The translations under genes and the position numbers were made by a program. From positions 9,467-27,403 of the forward strand of contig DEFL01000045.1 of NCBI GenBank assembly GCA_002350845.1: a stretch of 17,937 nt of DNA, read 5' to 3'. Positions 1 to 7,230 of this stretch are shown here, in pieces. This DNA comes from Christensenella sp. UBA2853. GTDB lineage: Bacteria; Bacillota; Clostridia; Christensenellales; Aristaeellaceae. Position 1 is the stretch's first letter. The number at the start of each line of letters is the position of its first letter. The notes under the pieces are model-generated. The model was not told where the DNA came from and ran no database searches. It worked only from the letters and a program-made list of their open reading frames with translations.

Positions 1-746
1 TACACGGTGTTCGCGCCCATCAGCACGCAGTAGGTGCGCTCCAGGCCCATGCCGGTGTCCACGTTCTTCTGCTTGAGCGGTATGAACGTGCCGTCGGCCT
101 GCTTCTCATACTGCATGAACACGTCGTTCCAGATTTCCAGATAGTGTCCGCAGGAGCAGGCAGGTGAGCAGTTCGGGCCGCAGGCAGGCTTATCGGTGAT
201 AATGAACATTTCGGTGTCAGGACCGCAGGGGCCGGTGATGCCGGCAGGTCCCCACCAGTTGTGCTCTTTGGGCAGGTAGAAGAGGTGATCCTCAGCAACG
301 CCCATGGAGCGCCAGATCGCATGGCTCTCTTCGTCACGCGGGCAGTCCTCGTTGCCCTCAAAGACAGTGAAGGCCAGACGGTCTTTGTCAATGCCGAGAT
401 ATTCAGGGCTGGTCAGGAATTCCCAGGACCAGGAAATGGCTTCCTTTTTGAAGTAATCGCCCAGGGACCAGTTGCCGAGCATTTCGAAGAAGGTCAGGTG
501 GCTGGAGTCACCGACATCGTCGATGTCACCGGTACGGATGCACTTCTGAACGTCGGTCAGACGGGTTCCGGCGGGATGCGGGGTACCCATCAGATAGGGA
601 ACCAGAGGATGCATGCCTGCGGTTGTAAAGAGAACCGTAGGGTCGTTTTCCGGAATGACGGAGGCAGACTGGATGCGATGGTGGCCCTTGCTTTCCATAA
701 AGGCCTGGAACATTTCACGCAGCTGGGCGGATGCAATCTGTTTCAT
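1..746 (-). CDS. alaS: Alanyl-tRNA synthetase, N-terminal part (3' end outside window)
   Basis: Cytoplasmic class II aminoacyl-tRNA synthetase that charges tRNA-Ala with alanine. About 248 N-terminal residues are visible, all from the catalytic domain. The protein starts MKQIASAQLREMF and continues with the AlaS-typical stretches ENDPTVLFTTAGM, GDSSHLTFFEMLGNWSLGDYF and GPAGITGPCGPDTEMF, then the MGLERT motif near the window edge. The frame is open to base 1, so the rest of the gene lies to the left. The ATG at 746-744 is chosen because GGAAGGAG lies 11 nt upstream; an in-frame upstream ATG overlaps that site and is less likely. A consensus promoter lies about 210 nt upstream. The insertion at 1053-7231 sits just behind that promoter but leaves it intact. 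Identification is very secure. Confidence 0.97.
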   Translation of the reverse strand, partial: MKQIASAQLREMFQAFMESKGHHRIQSASVIPENDPTVLFTTAGMHPLVPYLMGTPHPAGTRLTDVQKCIRTGDIDDVGDSSHLTFFEMLGNWSLGDYFKKEAISWSWEFLTSPEYLGIDKDRLAFTVFEGNEDCPRDEESHAIWRSMGVAEDHLFYLPKEHNWWGPAGITGPCGPDTEMFIITDKPACGPNCSPACSCGHYLEIWNDVFMQYEKQADGTFIPLKQKNVDTGMGLERTYCVLMGANTV

Positions 747-961
747 GATACGTAAGGCTCCTTCCATTTCAATCCTCGCCGGTATCTTCAGGGAGTTCGA
801 CATTTTCATCCGCATAACAGATGATCCGTTGTCTTTTCTCAGGCGCGGATTGCTTTCATGCCAGCGGGGGATACCGTCTCACTCCGCCCACCGCTGCCGC
901 ATACACAGCCGGAGGATCCGCAGGGGCGGAGTGTCCGGTCTTGCACGCGGGATGCCGGGAC
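747..961 (-). promoter_or_regulatory. Structured leader of alaS mRNA, possible cis-regulatory element
   Basis: About 210 nt separate the alaS -10 box from its start codon. A perfect 10-bp inverted repeat (arms at 880-889 and 924-933) can form a GC-rich stem. Further complementarity lies inside its loop, around a GGATCC palindrome. Bacillota often regulate aminoacyl-tRNA synthetase genes with T-box leaders, but I do not see the conserved T-box sequence (AGGGTGGNACCGCG-like) and no U-run terminator precedes the gene. The structure is seen; a regulatory role is inferred. Confidence 0.35.
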
Positions 962-990
962 ATTATAGCAAAGGGCCATGGAAGTTTCAA
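962..990 (-). promoter_or_regulatory. Sigma-A promoter of alaS
   Basis: On the minus strand, TTGAAA (990-985) and TATAAT (967-962) are separated by 17 nt, a near-perfect sigma-A promoter. It faces alaS, whose start codon is about 215 nt downstream. The left edge of the 90-bp direct repeat (963) falls inside the -10 box. The left copy therefore keeps TATAAT, while the right copy at 7231-7259 reads TATAAC. Confidence 0.85.
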
Positions 991-1052
991 GAAGAAATAG
1001 CGCATAAAACAGAGCGGACATGATTGTGCCGCAACAGGTTCACTGCTTCGGC
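963..1052. repeat. 90-bp direct repeat, left copy (likely target-site duplication)
   Basis: This segment is identical base for base to 7232-7321. It ends exactly where the IS-end sequence CCCGTCTTTTTCAG begins (1053), while the other copy starts exactly after the mirror sequence CTGAAAAAGACAGG (7218-7231). That geometry is what a target-site duplication produces. Ninety bases is too long for most IS families. However, IS1634 (Mycoplasma mycoides) and IS1549 (Mycobacterium smegmatis), the family suggested by the transposase here, are known for long, variable-length target duplications. The segment carries the alaS promoter. Confidence 0.88.
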
Positions 1053-1153
1053 CCCGTCTTTTTCAGATAAAACGGAGCATAATAATGAGAGCGCCTATTA
1101 TGACAATGGTTTGGGAGTTAAGCATGTCTGGACTTTTGTAGGGGTATGGCAAC
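1053..1153 (-). mobile_element. Remnant of IS1634-type element (terminal 101 bp)
   Basis: This stretch aligns without gaps to 5175-5275, with three substitutions in 101 positions. It holds the IS terminal inverted repeat and the last eleven codons and stop of the transposase (ending ...PLQKSRHA in the intact copy). Similarity stops abruptly at 1153/1154, inside the transposase coding end. The rest of this IS copy is missing, presumably through a deletion that joined it to the recombinase fragment. Confidence 0.88.
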
Positions 1154-1161
1154 TATAGAAC

Positions 1162-1212
1162 AGCCCAGCTATCACCTTCGGCATGTGCCAAGGGATGCAG
1201 CTGGGCTTTTTT
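1162..1212 (+). terminator. Rho-independent terminator, possibly an attenuator
   Basis: AGCCCAGCT (1162-1170) pairs with AGCTGGGCT (1199-1207). An inner stem lies between the arms (CCTTCGGCA against TGCCAAGG), and T1207-1212 follows on the plus strand. The 5' arm overlaps GAACAGCC (1158-1165), which could instead pair with GGCTGTTC (1231-1238). The region could therefore fold two mutually exclusive ways, as in attenuators. No intact plus-strand gene follows, only the recombinase fragment, so this may be a relic. Confidence 0.6.
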
Positions 1213-1242
1213 CCATATACCTCTATTAGAGGCTGTTCCACT

Positions 1243-1416
1243 CACTGCGCAATGCCTAATCTGACTGAGGAAACCATCAAAACGCTCTTCATCAAGTCGG
1301 CGGATATCCTTTATTGATCCAAAACAGTAATCAATAAGGAAACGCAGGAACTGGCTGATATGCTGGCCGATACCAGCACCATTGATGAAAAACACGCGCG
1401 GCTCGGAAAGAACGGC
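1243..1416 (+). pseudogene. Fragment of a large serine recombinase (C-terminal region)
   Basis: In one plus-strand frame the translation reads MPNLTEETIKTLFIKSADIL, one TGA stop (1315-1317), then INKETQELADMLADTSTIDE and KHARLGK. The pattern C-x-x-P-[HN]-LTEEEIK-x-x-F followed by a DTS-[AT]-[IL]-D-x-x-x-A-x-L stretch recalls the segment after the zinc ribbon of large serine recombinases (TnpX/Tn4451-like). Only about 58 codons survive, with an internal stop and no catalytic domain, so it cannot be functional. It may be debris of another mobile element formerly joined to the nrf cargo. The assignment is by memory of the family and is moderate at best. Confidence 0.42.
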
Positions 1417-1431
1417 GCGTGCAGCATGCTG

Positions 1432-2241
1432 TTATGTGGTGGCGTAGGAATGCAGGCCGGGCAGCAGGAGGTTCACCCCGGCGAAGGTGAAGATGACAAG
1501 GATGAAGGCGATGATGGCCAGCCAGGCCATGCGCTTGCCCTGCCATTTGAGGCGAAGGCGCTGGTGCAGGTAAATAGCATAGAAAATCCAGGTAATGAGT
1601 GCCCAGGTCTCCTTGGGGTCCCAACTCCACCAGCTGCTCCATGCCTGCTCCGCCCAGATGGCCCCGGAGAAAATGACCACGGTGAGCAGCAGAAAGCCCA
1701 GGCAGATGACCCGGTAGCCCAGGTAATCCATTTGCTTCATTCGCGGGTCATCGGCGGATTTCCCCTTTTTCAGCTGAACCAGATATCCCACACCCAGGCC
1801 TGCCGAGATGGCGAAGGAGGCGTAGGAGAAGGCCGCCGAGCCGATGTGCAGCGCGAACCAGGTGGAGCGTAGGGCGGGCATGATGTCTTTGATCTGCATG
1901 GGCTGGAACGCGGCGTAGCTGAGGATCAGGAAGGTCATGGGCATGGCGGCGGTCATGACCCACTCCTGCTTCAAGCGGCTGTACATGATAAAGCCCAGCA
2001 CCACGATAGCCCAAGCGAAGCCTGAGGCAAACTCAAATTGATTAGCCAGCGGCAGCCGCCCCGCCACGATGCCGCGCCAGACGGTGTAGGCCGTATGCAG
2101 GACGAAGCCCGCCAGAAATACCACGCGGGCGATTTTGTGCAGCCCGTCCTTTTTCATGGCCGAGGCCACAAACTGTATAACCGACGCGAGAAAATAAATG
2201 ATCAGCGCTGCGAAAAAGCAAATATCCATCGTTTGATTCAT
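1432..2241 (-). CDS. ccsA: Cytochrome c biogenesis protein CcsA/ResC (heme handling, system II)
   Basis: Multipass membrane protein of about 269 aa that, with ResB/Ccs1, exports heme and joins it to apocytochrome c outside the membrane. The diagnostic tryptophan-rich WWD domain is at residues 197-213 (AEQAWSSWWSWDPKETW). Candidate heme-ligand histidines are H49, H132 (TWFALHIG) and H264 (LLPGLHSY), and about eight hydrophobic segments are visible. It follows resB directly. The frame is open up to a GTG at 2277 that overlaps the resB stop (GTGA), and a third option is ATG at 2229. Here 2241 is given, but AAAGGG sits immediately before it, so 2229 (12-nt spacing) or the coupled GTG may be the real start. 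It is the last gene of the nrf operon. In Wolinella the related synthase NrfI attaches the CXXCK heme of NrfA. Confidence 0.92.
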   Translation of the reverse strand: MNQTMDICFFAALIIYFLASVIQFVASAMKKDGLHKIARVVFLAGFVLHTAYTVWRGIVAGRLPLANQFEFASGFAWAIVVLGFIMYSRLKQEWVMTAAMPMTFLILSYAAFQPMQIKDIMPALRSTWFALHIGSAAFSYASFAISAGLGVGYLVQLKKGKSADDPRMKQMDYLGYRVICLGFLLLTVVIFSGAIWAEQAWSSWWSWDPKETWALITWIFYAIYLHQRLRLKWQGKRMAWLAIIAFILVIFTFAGVNLLLPGLHSYATT

Positions 2242-2273
2242 CCCTTTCTTTTGTGCGCCACGCGTGGGACGCT

Positions 2274-3533
2274 TCACGCTCCGCGCTGGCCACCATGCTC
2301 AGCGCACAGCGCTGCCAATGCGATTTCCAAGCCCTCCTGGTCTTTGGAAGAGCAGATGGTATATCCTTCCTCCGTTACCTTGACCGCCACAGGCACGGTA
2401 AAGAAGCAAAGATACAAGGCGGCCACCATCAGGCCGAAGCTGAAATACAATCCGCCGTAAAGCCAGGCGGCAACATGCTTGATGCGAAGTCCCGGGTATT
2501 CAGCGGGGTCAAGGAAAGTAAAGGTGATCTCCTCCATGTGTATTTCCTCCCCCGGGAAGGCCAGCACTGCGGCGGACATGCCGTCGGTGATGGACTGGAT
2601 ACGGTAGACCGGGTCTGGATAGCTGCGGTCGGTACTGGTAATGAGGGTGAAGCTGCCGTCCTCCTCCCGGTAGTAAGCGGGGTAGAGCGCTTCAAAGTAG
2701 ATACCGTTGCGTTGGTCGATGGACAGGAAGCAAGGGTCGGTCAGGTACTGAACATCCACAGCGCCGTTCTCTGTGTTGGTGATCTGGATGCGCCCGGCGG
2801 TGCCGTAGGTCTGCTGGTAGATTTTATAGCTGCCAAAACGCATCGGCTCGTTTACCCGAATCTCCTGGGTTTTGCTCTGTTTGCCATCCGGAGACGCGGC
2901 AGTCAGCACGCTGGCATAATCCAGTTTCCCGGTTTCGTCTTGGATGTGGAAGGAATCACAGGTGATGGTGGTGCCGTCGGAGAGGGTCAGGGCTTCCCCC
3001 GGCATCACCGTCTGGTCGGTCACCTTGGGCGTCATCAGCACCAGGGAACCGAACAAAAGCACCAGCAGGATGGACAGATGAACGAAAAAAGAGCCGTAAA
3101 AGCCCATTAGGTGCTTGGTATAAACGAGGGCTCCATTTGATGTTTCCGCTTTGGTAAAATGAACGGCGGATAGGTATGATGTGATTTTTTGGTATTCTTC
3201 TATATAATGGAAAGGTTTATCAAGGGCTGCTTCCTGCGCCCGACGCTTTAAGCGCTCTCCTGCTTTCCTGGTTTTAGGGAAGCGCAGGATGGAGCAGAGC
3301 AGCAGGTTCAGGCACAGAAGAATTTCCAGGGTATAGAAATACCATGTATGGAAAATATCGGTAAACCCCAGGCCCAGCAGCAGCATAGCAGTCTGCGACC
3401 CGTAAGCGTTCACATACGTCATGGCCGCTTCCTGCTGGGGAATCAGCGACCCTGCCAGCGACAGCGCCATCACGATCACAAGCAGGATCATCCCAAAGGT
3501 CATGGAGCGGAAATAGGACAGTACTTTTTTCAA
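2274..3533 (-). CDS. resB: ResB/Ccs1-like cytochrome c biogenesis protein
   Basis: Partner of CcsA in the system II cytochrome c synthase; it holds apocytochrome and heme at the outer face of the membrane. The 419-aa product has the ResB layout: three N-terminal membrane segments (about residues 12-31, 64-84 and 144-166), a large extracytoplasmic domain (about 170-352) and a final membrane helix (about 356-383). Histidines at H62 and H151 and just before the last helix (H353) are candidate heme ligands. TTG at 3533-3531 is chosen because AAGGAG lies 9 nt upstream; the frame extends to 3608 without a better start. The stop overlaps the alternative GTG start of ccsA, which suggests translational coupling. 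The 233 bp before it, back to nrfA, hold no gene and no convincing promoter, so transcription probably comes from nrfA. Confidence 0.9.
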   Translation of the reverse strand: MKKVLSYFRSMTFGMILLVIVMALSLAGSLIPQQEAAMTYVNAYGSQTAMLLLGLGFTDIFHTWYFYTLEILLCLNLLLCSILRFPKTRKAGERLKRRAQEAALDKPFHYIEEYQKITSYLSAVHFTKAETSNGALVYTKHLMGFYGSFFVHLSILLVLLFGSLVLMTPKVTDQTVMPGEALTLSDGTTITCDSFHIQDETGKLDYASVLTAASPDGKQSKTQEIRVNEPMRFGSYKIYQQTYGTAGRIQITNTENGAVDVQYLTDPCFLSIDQRNGIYFEALYPAYYREEDGSFTLITSTDRSYPDPVYRIQSITDGMSAAVLAFPGEEIHMEEITFTFLDPAEYPGLRIKHVAAWLYGGLYFSFGLMVAALYLCFFTVPVAVKVTEEGYTICSSKDQEGLEIALAALCAEHGGQRGA

Positions 3534-3766
3534 GGCACAGGTCTCCTTTGGCGGAACGGGAATGGTGAAAACGCCAATATGTCTACAGAATAAATCTCCT
3601 CTTCCCAAACGCCGCTCGTATCACTTTTTTCCAGTGATTTCACGCATTTGCCATGGTATGAACAGATGGCATCCTGTTTGCGTTTCTTTCAAAAGAAAAA
3701 TGCCCCCCTCCCCGTCGGAGCCTTGCGGTTGCCCGCCCGGCAGGGAAGGACGGCGGCGGGTCAGGG

Positions 3767-4957
3767 TCAGAACTCCAGCAGGCTCAGCGCTTCCTCGATC
3801 AGGGCGTCGGCCTTGTCCAGGCAGCTGTTGTCCAGCTTGGAGTTATGAGCGCCCTCGCTGTTCTCCACGAACACGAAGTCCCAGTACCACTGGCCCTTAC
3901 GGTTCAGGGCGCGGATGGCGTCCAGCTGCTCGTCTGTGTATTTGCCAGAGGCAACAGCGTCAGCCAGCTTGTCGGTGAGCTGGGCAAGTTTGTTGCCGAT
4001 AGCAATCGTACGCTCCTCCATCTTTTCCTGAATGCCGTGGACGAAAGCGTCCAGGTCGGCATGGCAGGCGGCGCAGGTGGCCTTGATGGAATCGCTCTGC
4101 AGCGGGCTGATCAGGGCATGGCTCAGGTAGGTGGTGCCGTCTTCCTTGGTCACCTTTTCCATGTGGCAGTCCGCGCAGGTAAACATGCTGGCGTGCACGC
4201 TGCCAGCGCCCATGTAGGTTTCAAACTCGGGATGCTGGGTTTTCAGCTGCTTGACGCCGGTGCGGGGGTTGGTGTAGTCGGTAAAGCCGATGGACTCGTA
4301 GAACGCGTACATATCGTCCGGGTTCATGACGGAAAGGCCAGTGTAGGGCAGGGTGGTGGCTTTTCCGTCCGGGGCGAAGTAGTATTCCACGTGGCACTGG
4401 GCGCACACGGCGGTCTGAGCGGGTACCTTGCCCATGTCATCGCCCATGGCGTTGGCCAGGTACAGGTGGGTCACGGTGTTGCCTTCGCCGGGGGTGTTAG
4501 CATGACAATTGTAGCAGCCCATGGATTCGTTGATGTTCTGCAGCGCGTCCTCAAAGGGAATGCTGTAGGCTTCGTCGCCCATTTCATTCACCATATGGGT
4601 GTAGTCCGCGGTTTTGCAGGTCCAGCAGTTGGCCAGCTTATGGGGCCGGCCGGTGGCCTGCACGTCTTCCACGCAGTAGAAGTGACCGCGGGCGCTGCCG
4701 TAGTAGGTGTTGAAGGCCGTCCCCTCGTAGATTGTGGCGATCATGGGGTATTCCGCCACATGGTCGATCACGTCCTTGTTCTCCTCAGTGGCCATGTAGC
4801 TGGCGTACACGTCGGGGAACTTTTCCGCCCAGTCGGCGGAGTTGATCTTGGTCACGCCGGTCTTGACTTCCACCACTTTCGCGGTGTCAGCCAGGGCGCA
4901 GCTTGCAACGCACAGCAGCAGCACAGTCACGATCGTGGCCAGGATGATCTTTCTCAT
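3767..4957 (-). CDS. nrfA: Ammonia-forming cytochrome c nitrite reductase (NrfA)
   Basis: Pentaheme enzyme that reduces nitrite to ammonium with six electrons outside the cytoplasmic membrane. The 396-aa product has a signal peptide (1-24, ending ALA before D) with a lipobox-like VASC at 17-20. The active-site heme motif is CWTCK (111-115). Four CXXCH motifs follow: CYNCH (148-152), CAQCH (185-189), CADCH (261-265) and CAACH (295-299). Catalytic features are R90 (SARGHFY), the tyrosine in HVEYYF after heme 3, and the NrfA-specific K-x-Q-H motif at 239-242. The lysine-ligated CXXCK heme separates it from octaheme reductases. ATG at 4957 has GGAGG 8 nt upstream; the open frame further upstream lacks signal-peptide character. 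Genes for heme attachment follow, but no NrfH quinol dehydrogenase is present. It is cargo of the composite element. Confidence 0.97.
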   Translation of the reverse strand: MRKIILATIVTVLLLCVASCALADTAKVVEVKTGVTKINSADWAEKFPDVYASYMATEENKDVIDHVAEYPMIATIYEGTAFNTYYGSARGHFYCVEDVQATGRPHKLANCWTCKTADYTHMVNEMGDEAYSIPFEDALQNINESMGCYNCHANTPGEGNTVTHLYLANAMGDDMGKVPAQTAVCAQCHVEYYFAPDGKATTLPYTGLSVMNPDDMYAFYESIGFTDYTNPRTGVKQLKTQHPEFETYMGAGSVHASMFTCADCHMEKVTKEDGTTYLSHALISPLQSDSIKATCAACHADLDAFVHGIQEKMEERTIAIGNKLAQLTDKLADAVASGKYTDEQLDAIRALNRKGQWYWDFVFVENSEGAHNSKLDNSCLDKADALIEEALSLLEF

Positions 4958-5116
4958 GGCTGATTCTCCTCCCTCGTATTGCCAAACGGCGTACCCGCGA
5001 AGGCCGCACGGATGCGCCGGATGAGCCGAATGATGACATACGGTAAAAACGCTGAAAAACGGTTTTCCAGCTGGGTTCCAACGCGATTCGTGCATTCCTT
5101 TCCTTCTGATAGTATC

Positions 5117-5146
5117 ATCATAACAAAAACTATCCTATTCCGTCAA
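5117..5146 (-). promoter_or_regulatory. Putative promoter of nrfA-resB-ccsA
   Basis: On the minus strand, TTGACG (5146-5141) and TATGAT (5122-5117) are separated by 18 nt, about 160 nt upstream of the nrfA start. The -35 box lies only 7 bp from the first copy of the IS terminal sequence (5154). The promoter is therefore inside the cargo but close enough to the IS for read-through from the transposase to reach the operon. I see no clear binding site for a nitrite- or NO-responsive regulator. Confidence 0.6.
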
Positions 5147-5148
5147 TA

Positions 5149-5190
5149 TTGGCCCCGTCTTTTTCAGAATTGGCCCCGTCTTTTTCAGAT
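5149..5190. repeat. 21-bp tandem duplication of the IS terminal sequence
   Basis: TTGGCCCCGTCTTTTTCAGA occurs twice in a row, starting at 5149 and 5170; the units differ only at their last base. Each contains the terminal inverted repeat core CCCGTCTTTTTCAG (5154-5167 and 5175-5188). The left IS remnant at 1053 has only one copy. The inner end of the right-hand IS therefore carries two possible transposase recognition sequences. Confidence 0.85.
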
Positions 5191-5239
5191 AAAACGGAGC
5201 ATAATAATGAGAACGCCTATTATGACAATGGTCTGGGAG

Positions 5240-7055
5240 TTAAGCATGCCTGGACTTTTGTAGGGGTATGGCAACTTTCTGTATCCTGCGCACAAACTCT
5301 TCCTTTCGTATGTATGCTTTCTCTAGGGAGAGATTTATTGCTTTCCCAACAAGCTTAAAATCCTGGTATACTTCGTCTTCTCCGGTCTCTTGTGTTGAAT
5401 AAGCAAGAACTCCTTTATCATTACAAATCGATTCAAATTCCAGTTTTCCCGAAATCTCGTGGATATGCACAATGCCTGAAGATGGAACATCCAGAATACA
5501 AGACTGAAGTACTCTCTGAATTCGTTCCGGTGAAATTTCGAGCTTCCCTATAGAGAATTGAATCAGTCTGGTAATCAGTGTTGCCAGGTGGCCGATCATG
5601 AAATGTGCACGTATATGGTCGTCAGTACTCACATATACAGGACGCATTTCCAGGTCGGTTTTTTCAGTACGGAAAGTGTTTTCAATCATCCATAGCGTAT
5701 GATAAACCGCTCTCATCTTCTTTTCGTCATAGTCCAGTTCTGATGTAATGAGGCAGAAGTAACCATCAAATTTTGCATCTTCATCAATTTTCTCCTGGTC
5801 AATGGAAAGCAGATCAACAGTCTCATGCAAAATCTCACCGGTTTTGGTATCTGCGACTTCAGCCTTAATGTATTTTTGCTTCGAATGATCCAGGGTGTAA
5901 GCTTTGTTATTCAGTGATTTTTCTGCCCGTTTGATCTTTTCCTCTCTTTTTTTTCGAGCAACTTTTGCATCAGCCGCATCCCAGTAGATCAGTACTTTTC
6001 TTTTTCGTGTGGTTTTCTTACCGTCTTTGTCACGGCCGCTGAATTCTTCCTCGAATAATTGCCATTTATATGTTCCATCCTTATTGACGGTATATAAAGA
6101 TTCGTCAAACAGTCTATGGTGATATCGAACACCTTTTTTGCCTCTCAGCACCTGAGAAAACAGGTACCCGTCTCCCTGATTGCAAAGGTAATTGATATTG
6201 GGGACGGAGTTTAATCCTTTATCAGCTACTACGATCGTTTTCCCTTTGGCCATTTTGTGCGATTTCACTTTTTCCACCATCGGCTGCAGCATAAGGCTGT
6301 TCGAGGTGTTTCCGGGGAAACACTCATGAAATAATGGAATTCCGTTGCTGTCAAGCAGGAGTCCCTGCTGAACAATCGGTTCTGTTTTATGGCCTTTGGA
6401 AACGCCCTTTTGCGGAAGCCTTCCTTCGGTTGCAAAATCCTTTTCAAAGTAGGTATTGGTGATGTCCAGATACATGAAGCTGGTATCAGCCGTAAAGAGT
6501 TTGTTTACTTCGATCTATAAATGCTTCTGCAGCGCAACCCTCAGATCACAGATTTCTCCGAGCGCATGATAAACATCCTGCAAATCAAAGGTTTTTTCAG
6601 TGCCAAAGATATGTTGAATATCCATGTAAGTTGATCTTTTTGAATCCGGAAATACCAGTTTCATGCAAGTCAGAAAGCAGAGAATTTCGTTCAGATCGTA
6701 CCTGGCTTTGGATTTGCGATTTTGCTGAATAAACTCTGGAATACGCAATTGATCATATATCTGCTTAACAATATAAGGGCCAAATCTCAGATCTCTGTTC
6801 GTTGGATCGTTGATGGGTTTGTCAACATCAATGGTCAAAGAGATCTTTTCATTTGCTTTCCGATGGTCTGCCACCATTTTCTGCAAGGTGTCAAGAAAAG
6901 CTTCAGGATCAGTCTGATCTTTCAAATAGCCATAATCCTGTATTGTTCTTGTGACGGGATTCATGCCCTTTCCTGGACGATATGACTCAACAAGAGTGAT
7001 CTGCGTTTTTTTTGCTCCCATCCGCGAACGTGTGCTTTGTCTTCTTTATATGCAT
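5240..7055 (-). pseudogene. IS1634-family (IS4-like DDE) transposase, frameshifted and with one internal stop
   Basis: DDE transposase that would cut and join the IS ends. Three in-frame parts can be read. The real start is probably ATG at 7055, with GGAGG 8 nt upstream, giving MHIKKTKHTFADGS, which resembles family N-termini. A run of eight A (7013-7006 on the minus strand) then puts the rest out of frame; seven would restore it. The main frame continues KKTQITLVESYRPGKG to a TAG at 6517-6515, then resumes in the same frame (IEVNKLFTADTSFMYLDIT) to the stop at 5240. Candidate catalytic residues are D in FMYLDIT, D in IVVADKG and E in MIENTFR. The FPGNTSNS and DLEMRPVYV stretches are typical of the family. 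The A-run could be programmed slippage, but the TAG suggests inactivation. Confidence 0.87.
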
Positions 7056-7090
7056 ATTGTGTACCTCCATCTCACCATTGGACTATTGGA

Positions 7091-7104
7091 CACAATATAT
7101 TGTG
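7091..7104. promoter_or_regulatory. Perfect 14-bp palindrome upstream of the transposase gene
   Basis: CACAATATATTGTG is its own reverse complement and lies 36 bp before the transposase start. A related half site (ATATTGTG, 7055-7062) is nearby. It may be an operator or transposase-binding site, but nothing in the sequence proves this. Confidence 0.3.
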
Positions 7105-7230
7105 CCATTACTTACCCCCCCTACAGTCAACAGGAGTCAAAAAATAAACATGAATCTGTAACGATCCATGTTTATCAAGGCTTTCAATTATTCGGGGTGG
7201 CTTGTCCTTTCAGACAACTGAAAAAGACAG

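Noticed and set aside
747..961. T-box riboswitch before alaS
   Set aside because: The conserved T-box sequence and a terminator/antiterminator pair are not visible.
963..1052. The 90-bp repeat as part of the IS itself
   Set aside because: The inverted-repeat pair marks the IS ends immediately inside the repeats, and the left copy completes the alaS promoter, so it is host sequence.
1153..1395. Minus-strand 80-codon open frame next to the IS remnant
   Set aside because: It runs through the terminator hairpin and opposite the recombinase-like fragment, with no good ribosome binding site.
3534..3608. N-terminal extension of ResB up to ATG 3608
   Set aside because: The extra 25 residues lack membrane or conserved character, and AAGGAG is positioned for the TTG at 3533.
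3620..3638. Inverted repeat ATCACT-N7-AGTGAT upstream of resB as a regulator site
   Set aside because: The half sites are short, match no regulator consensus I can name confidently, and have no promoter beside them.
3845..4963. Long plus-strand open frame opposite nrfA
   Set aside because: It is an antisense shadow of a clearly coding, GC-biased gene; the nrfA reading explains all five heme motifs.
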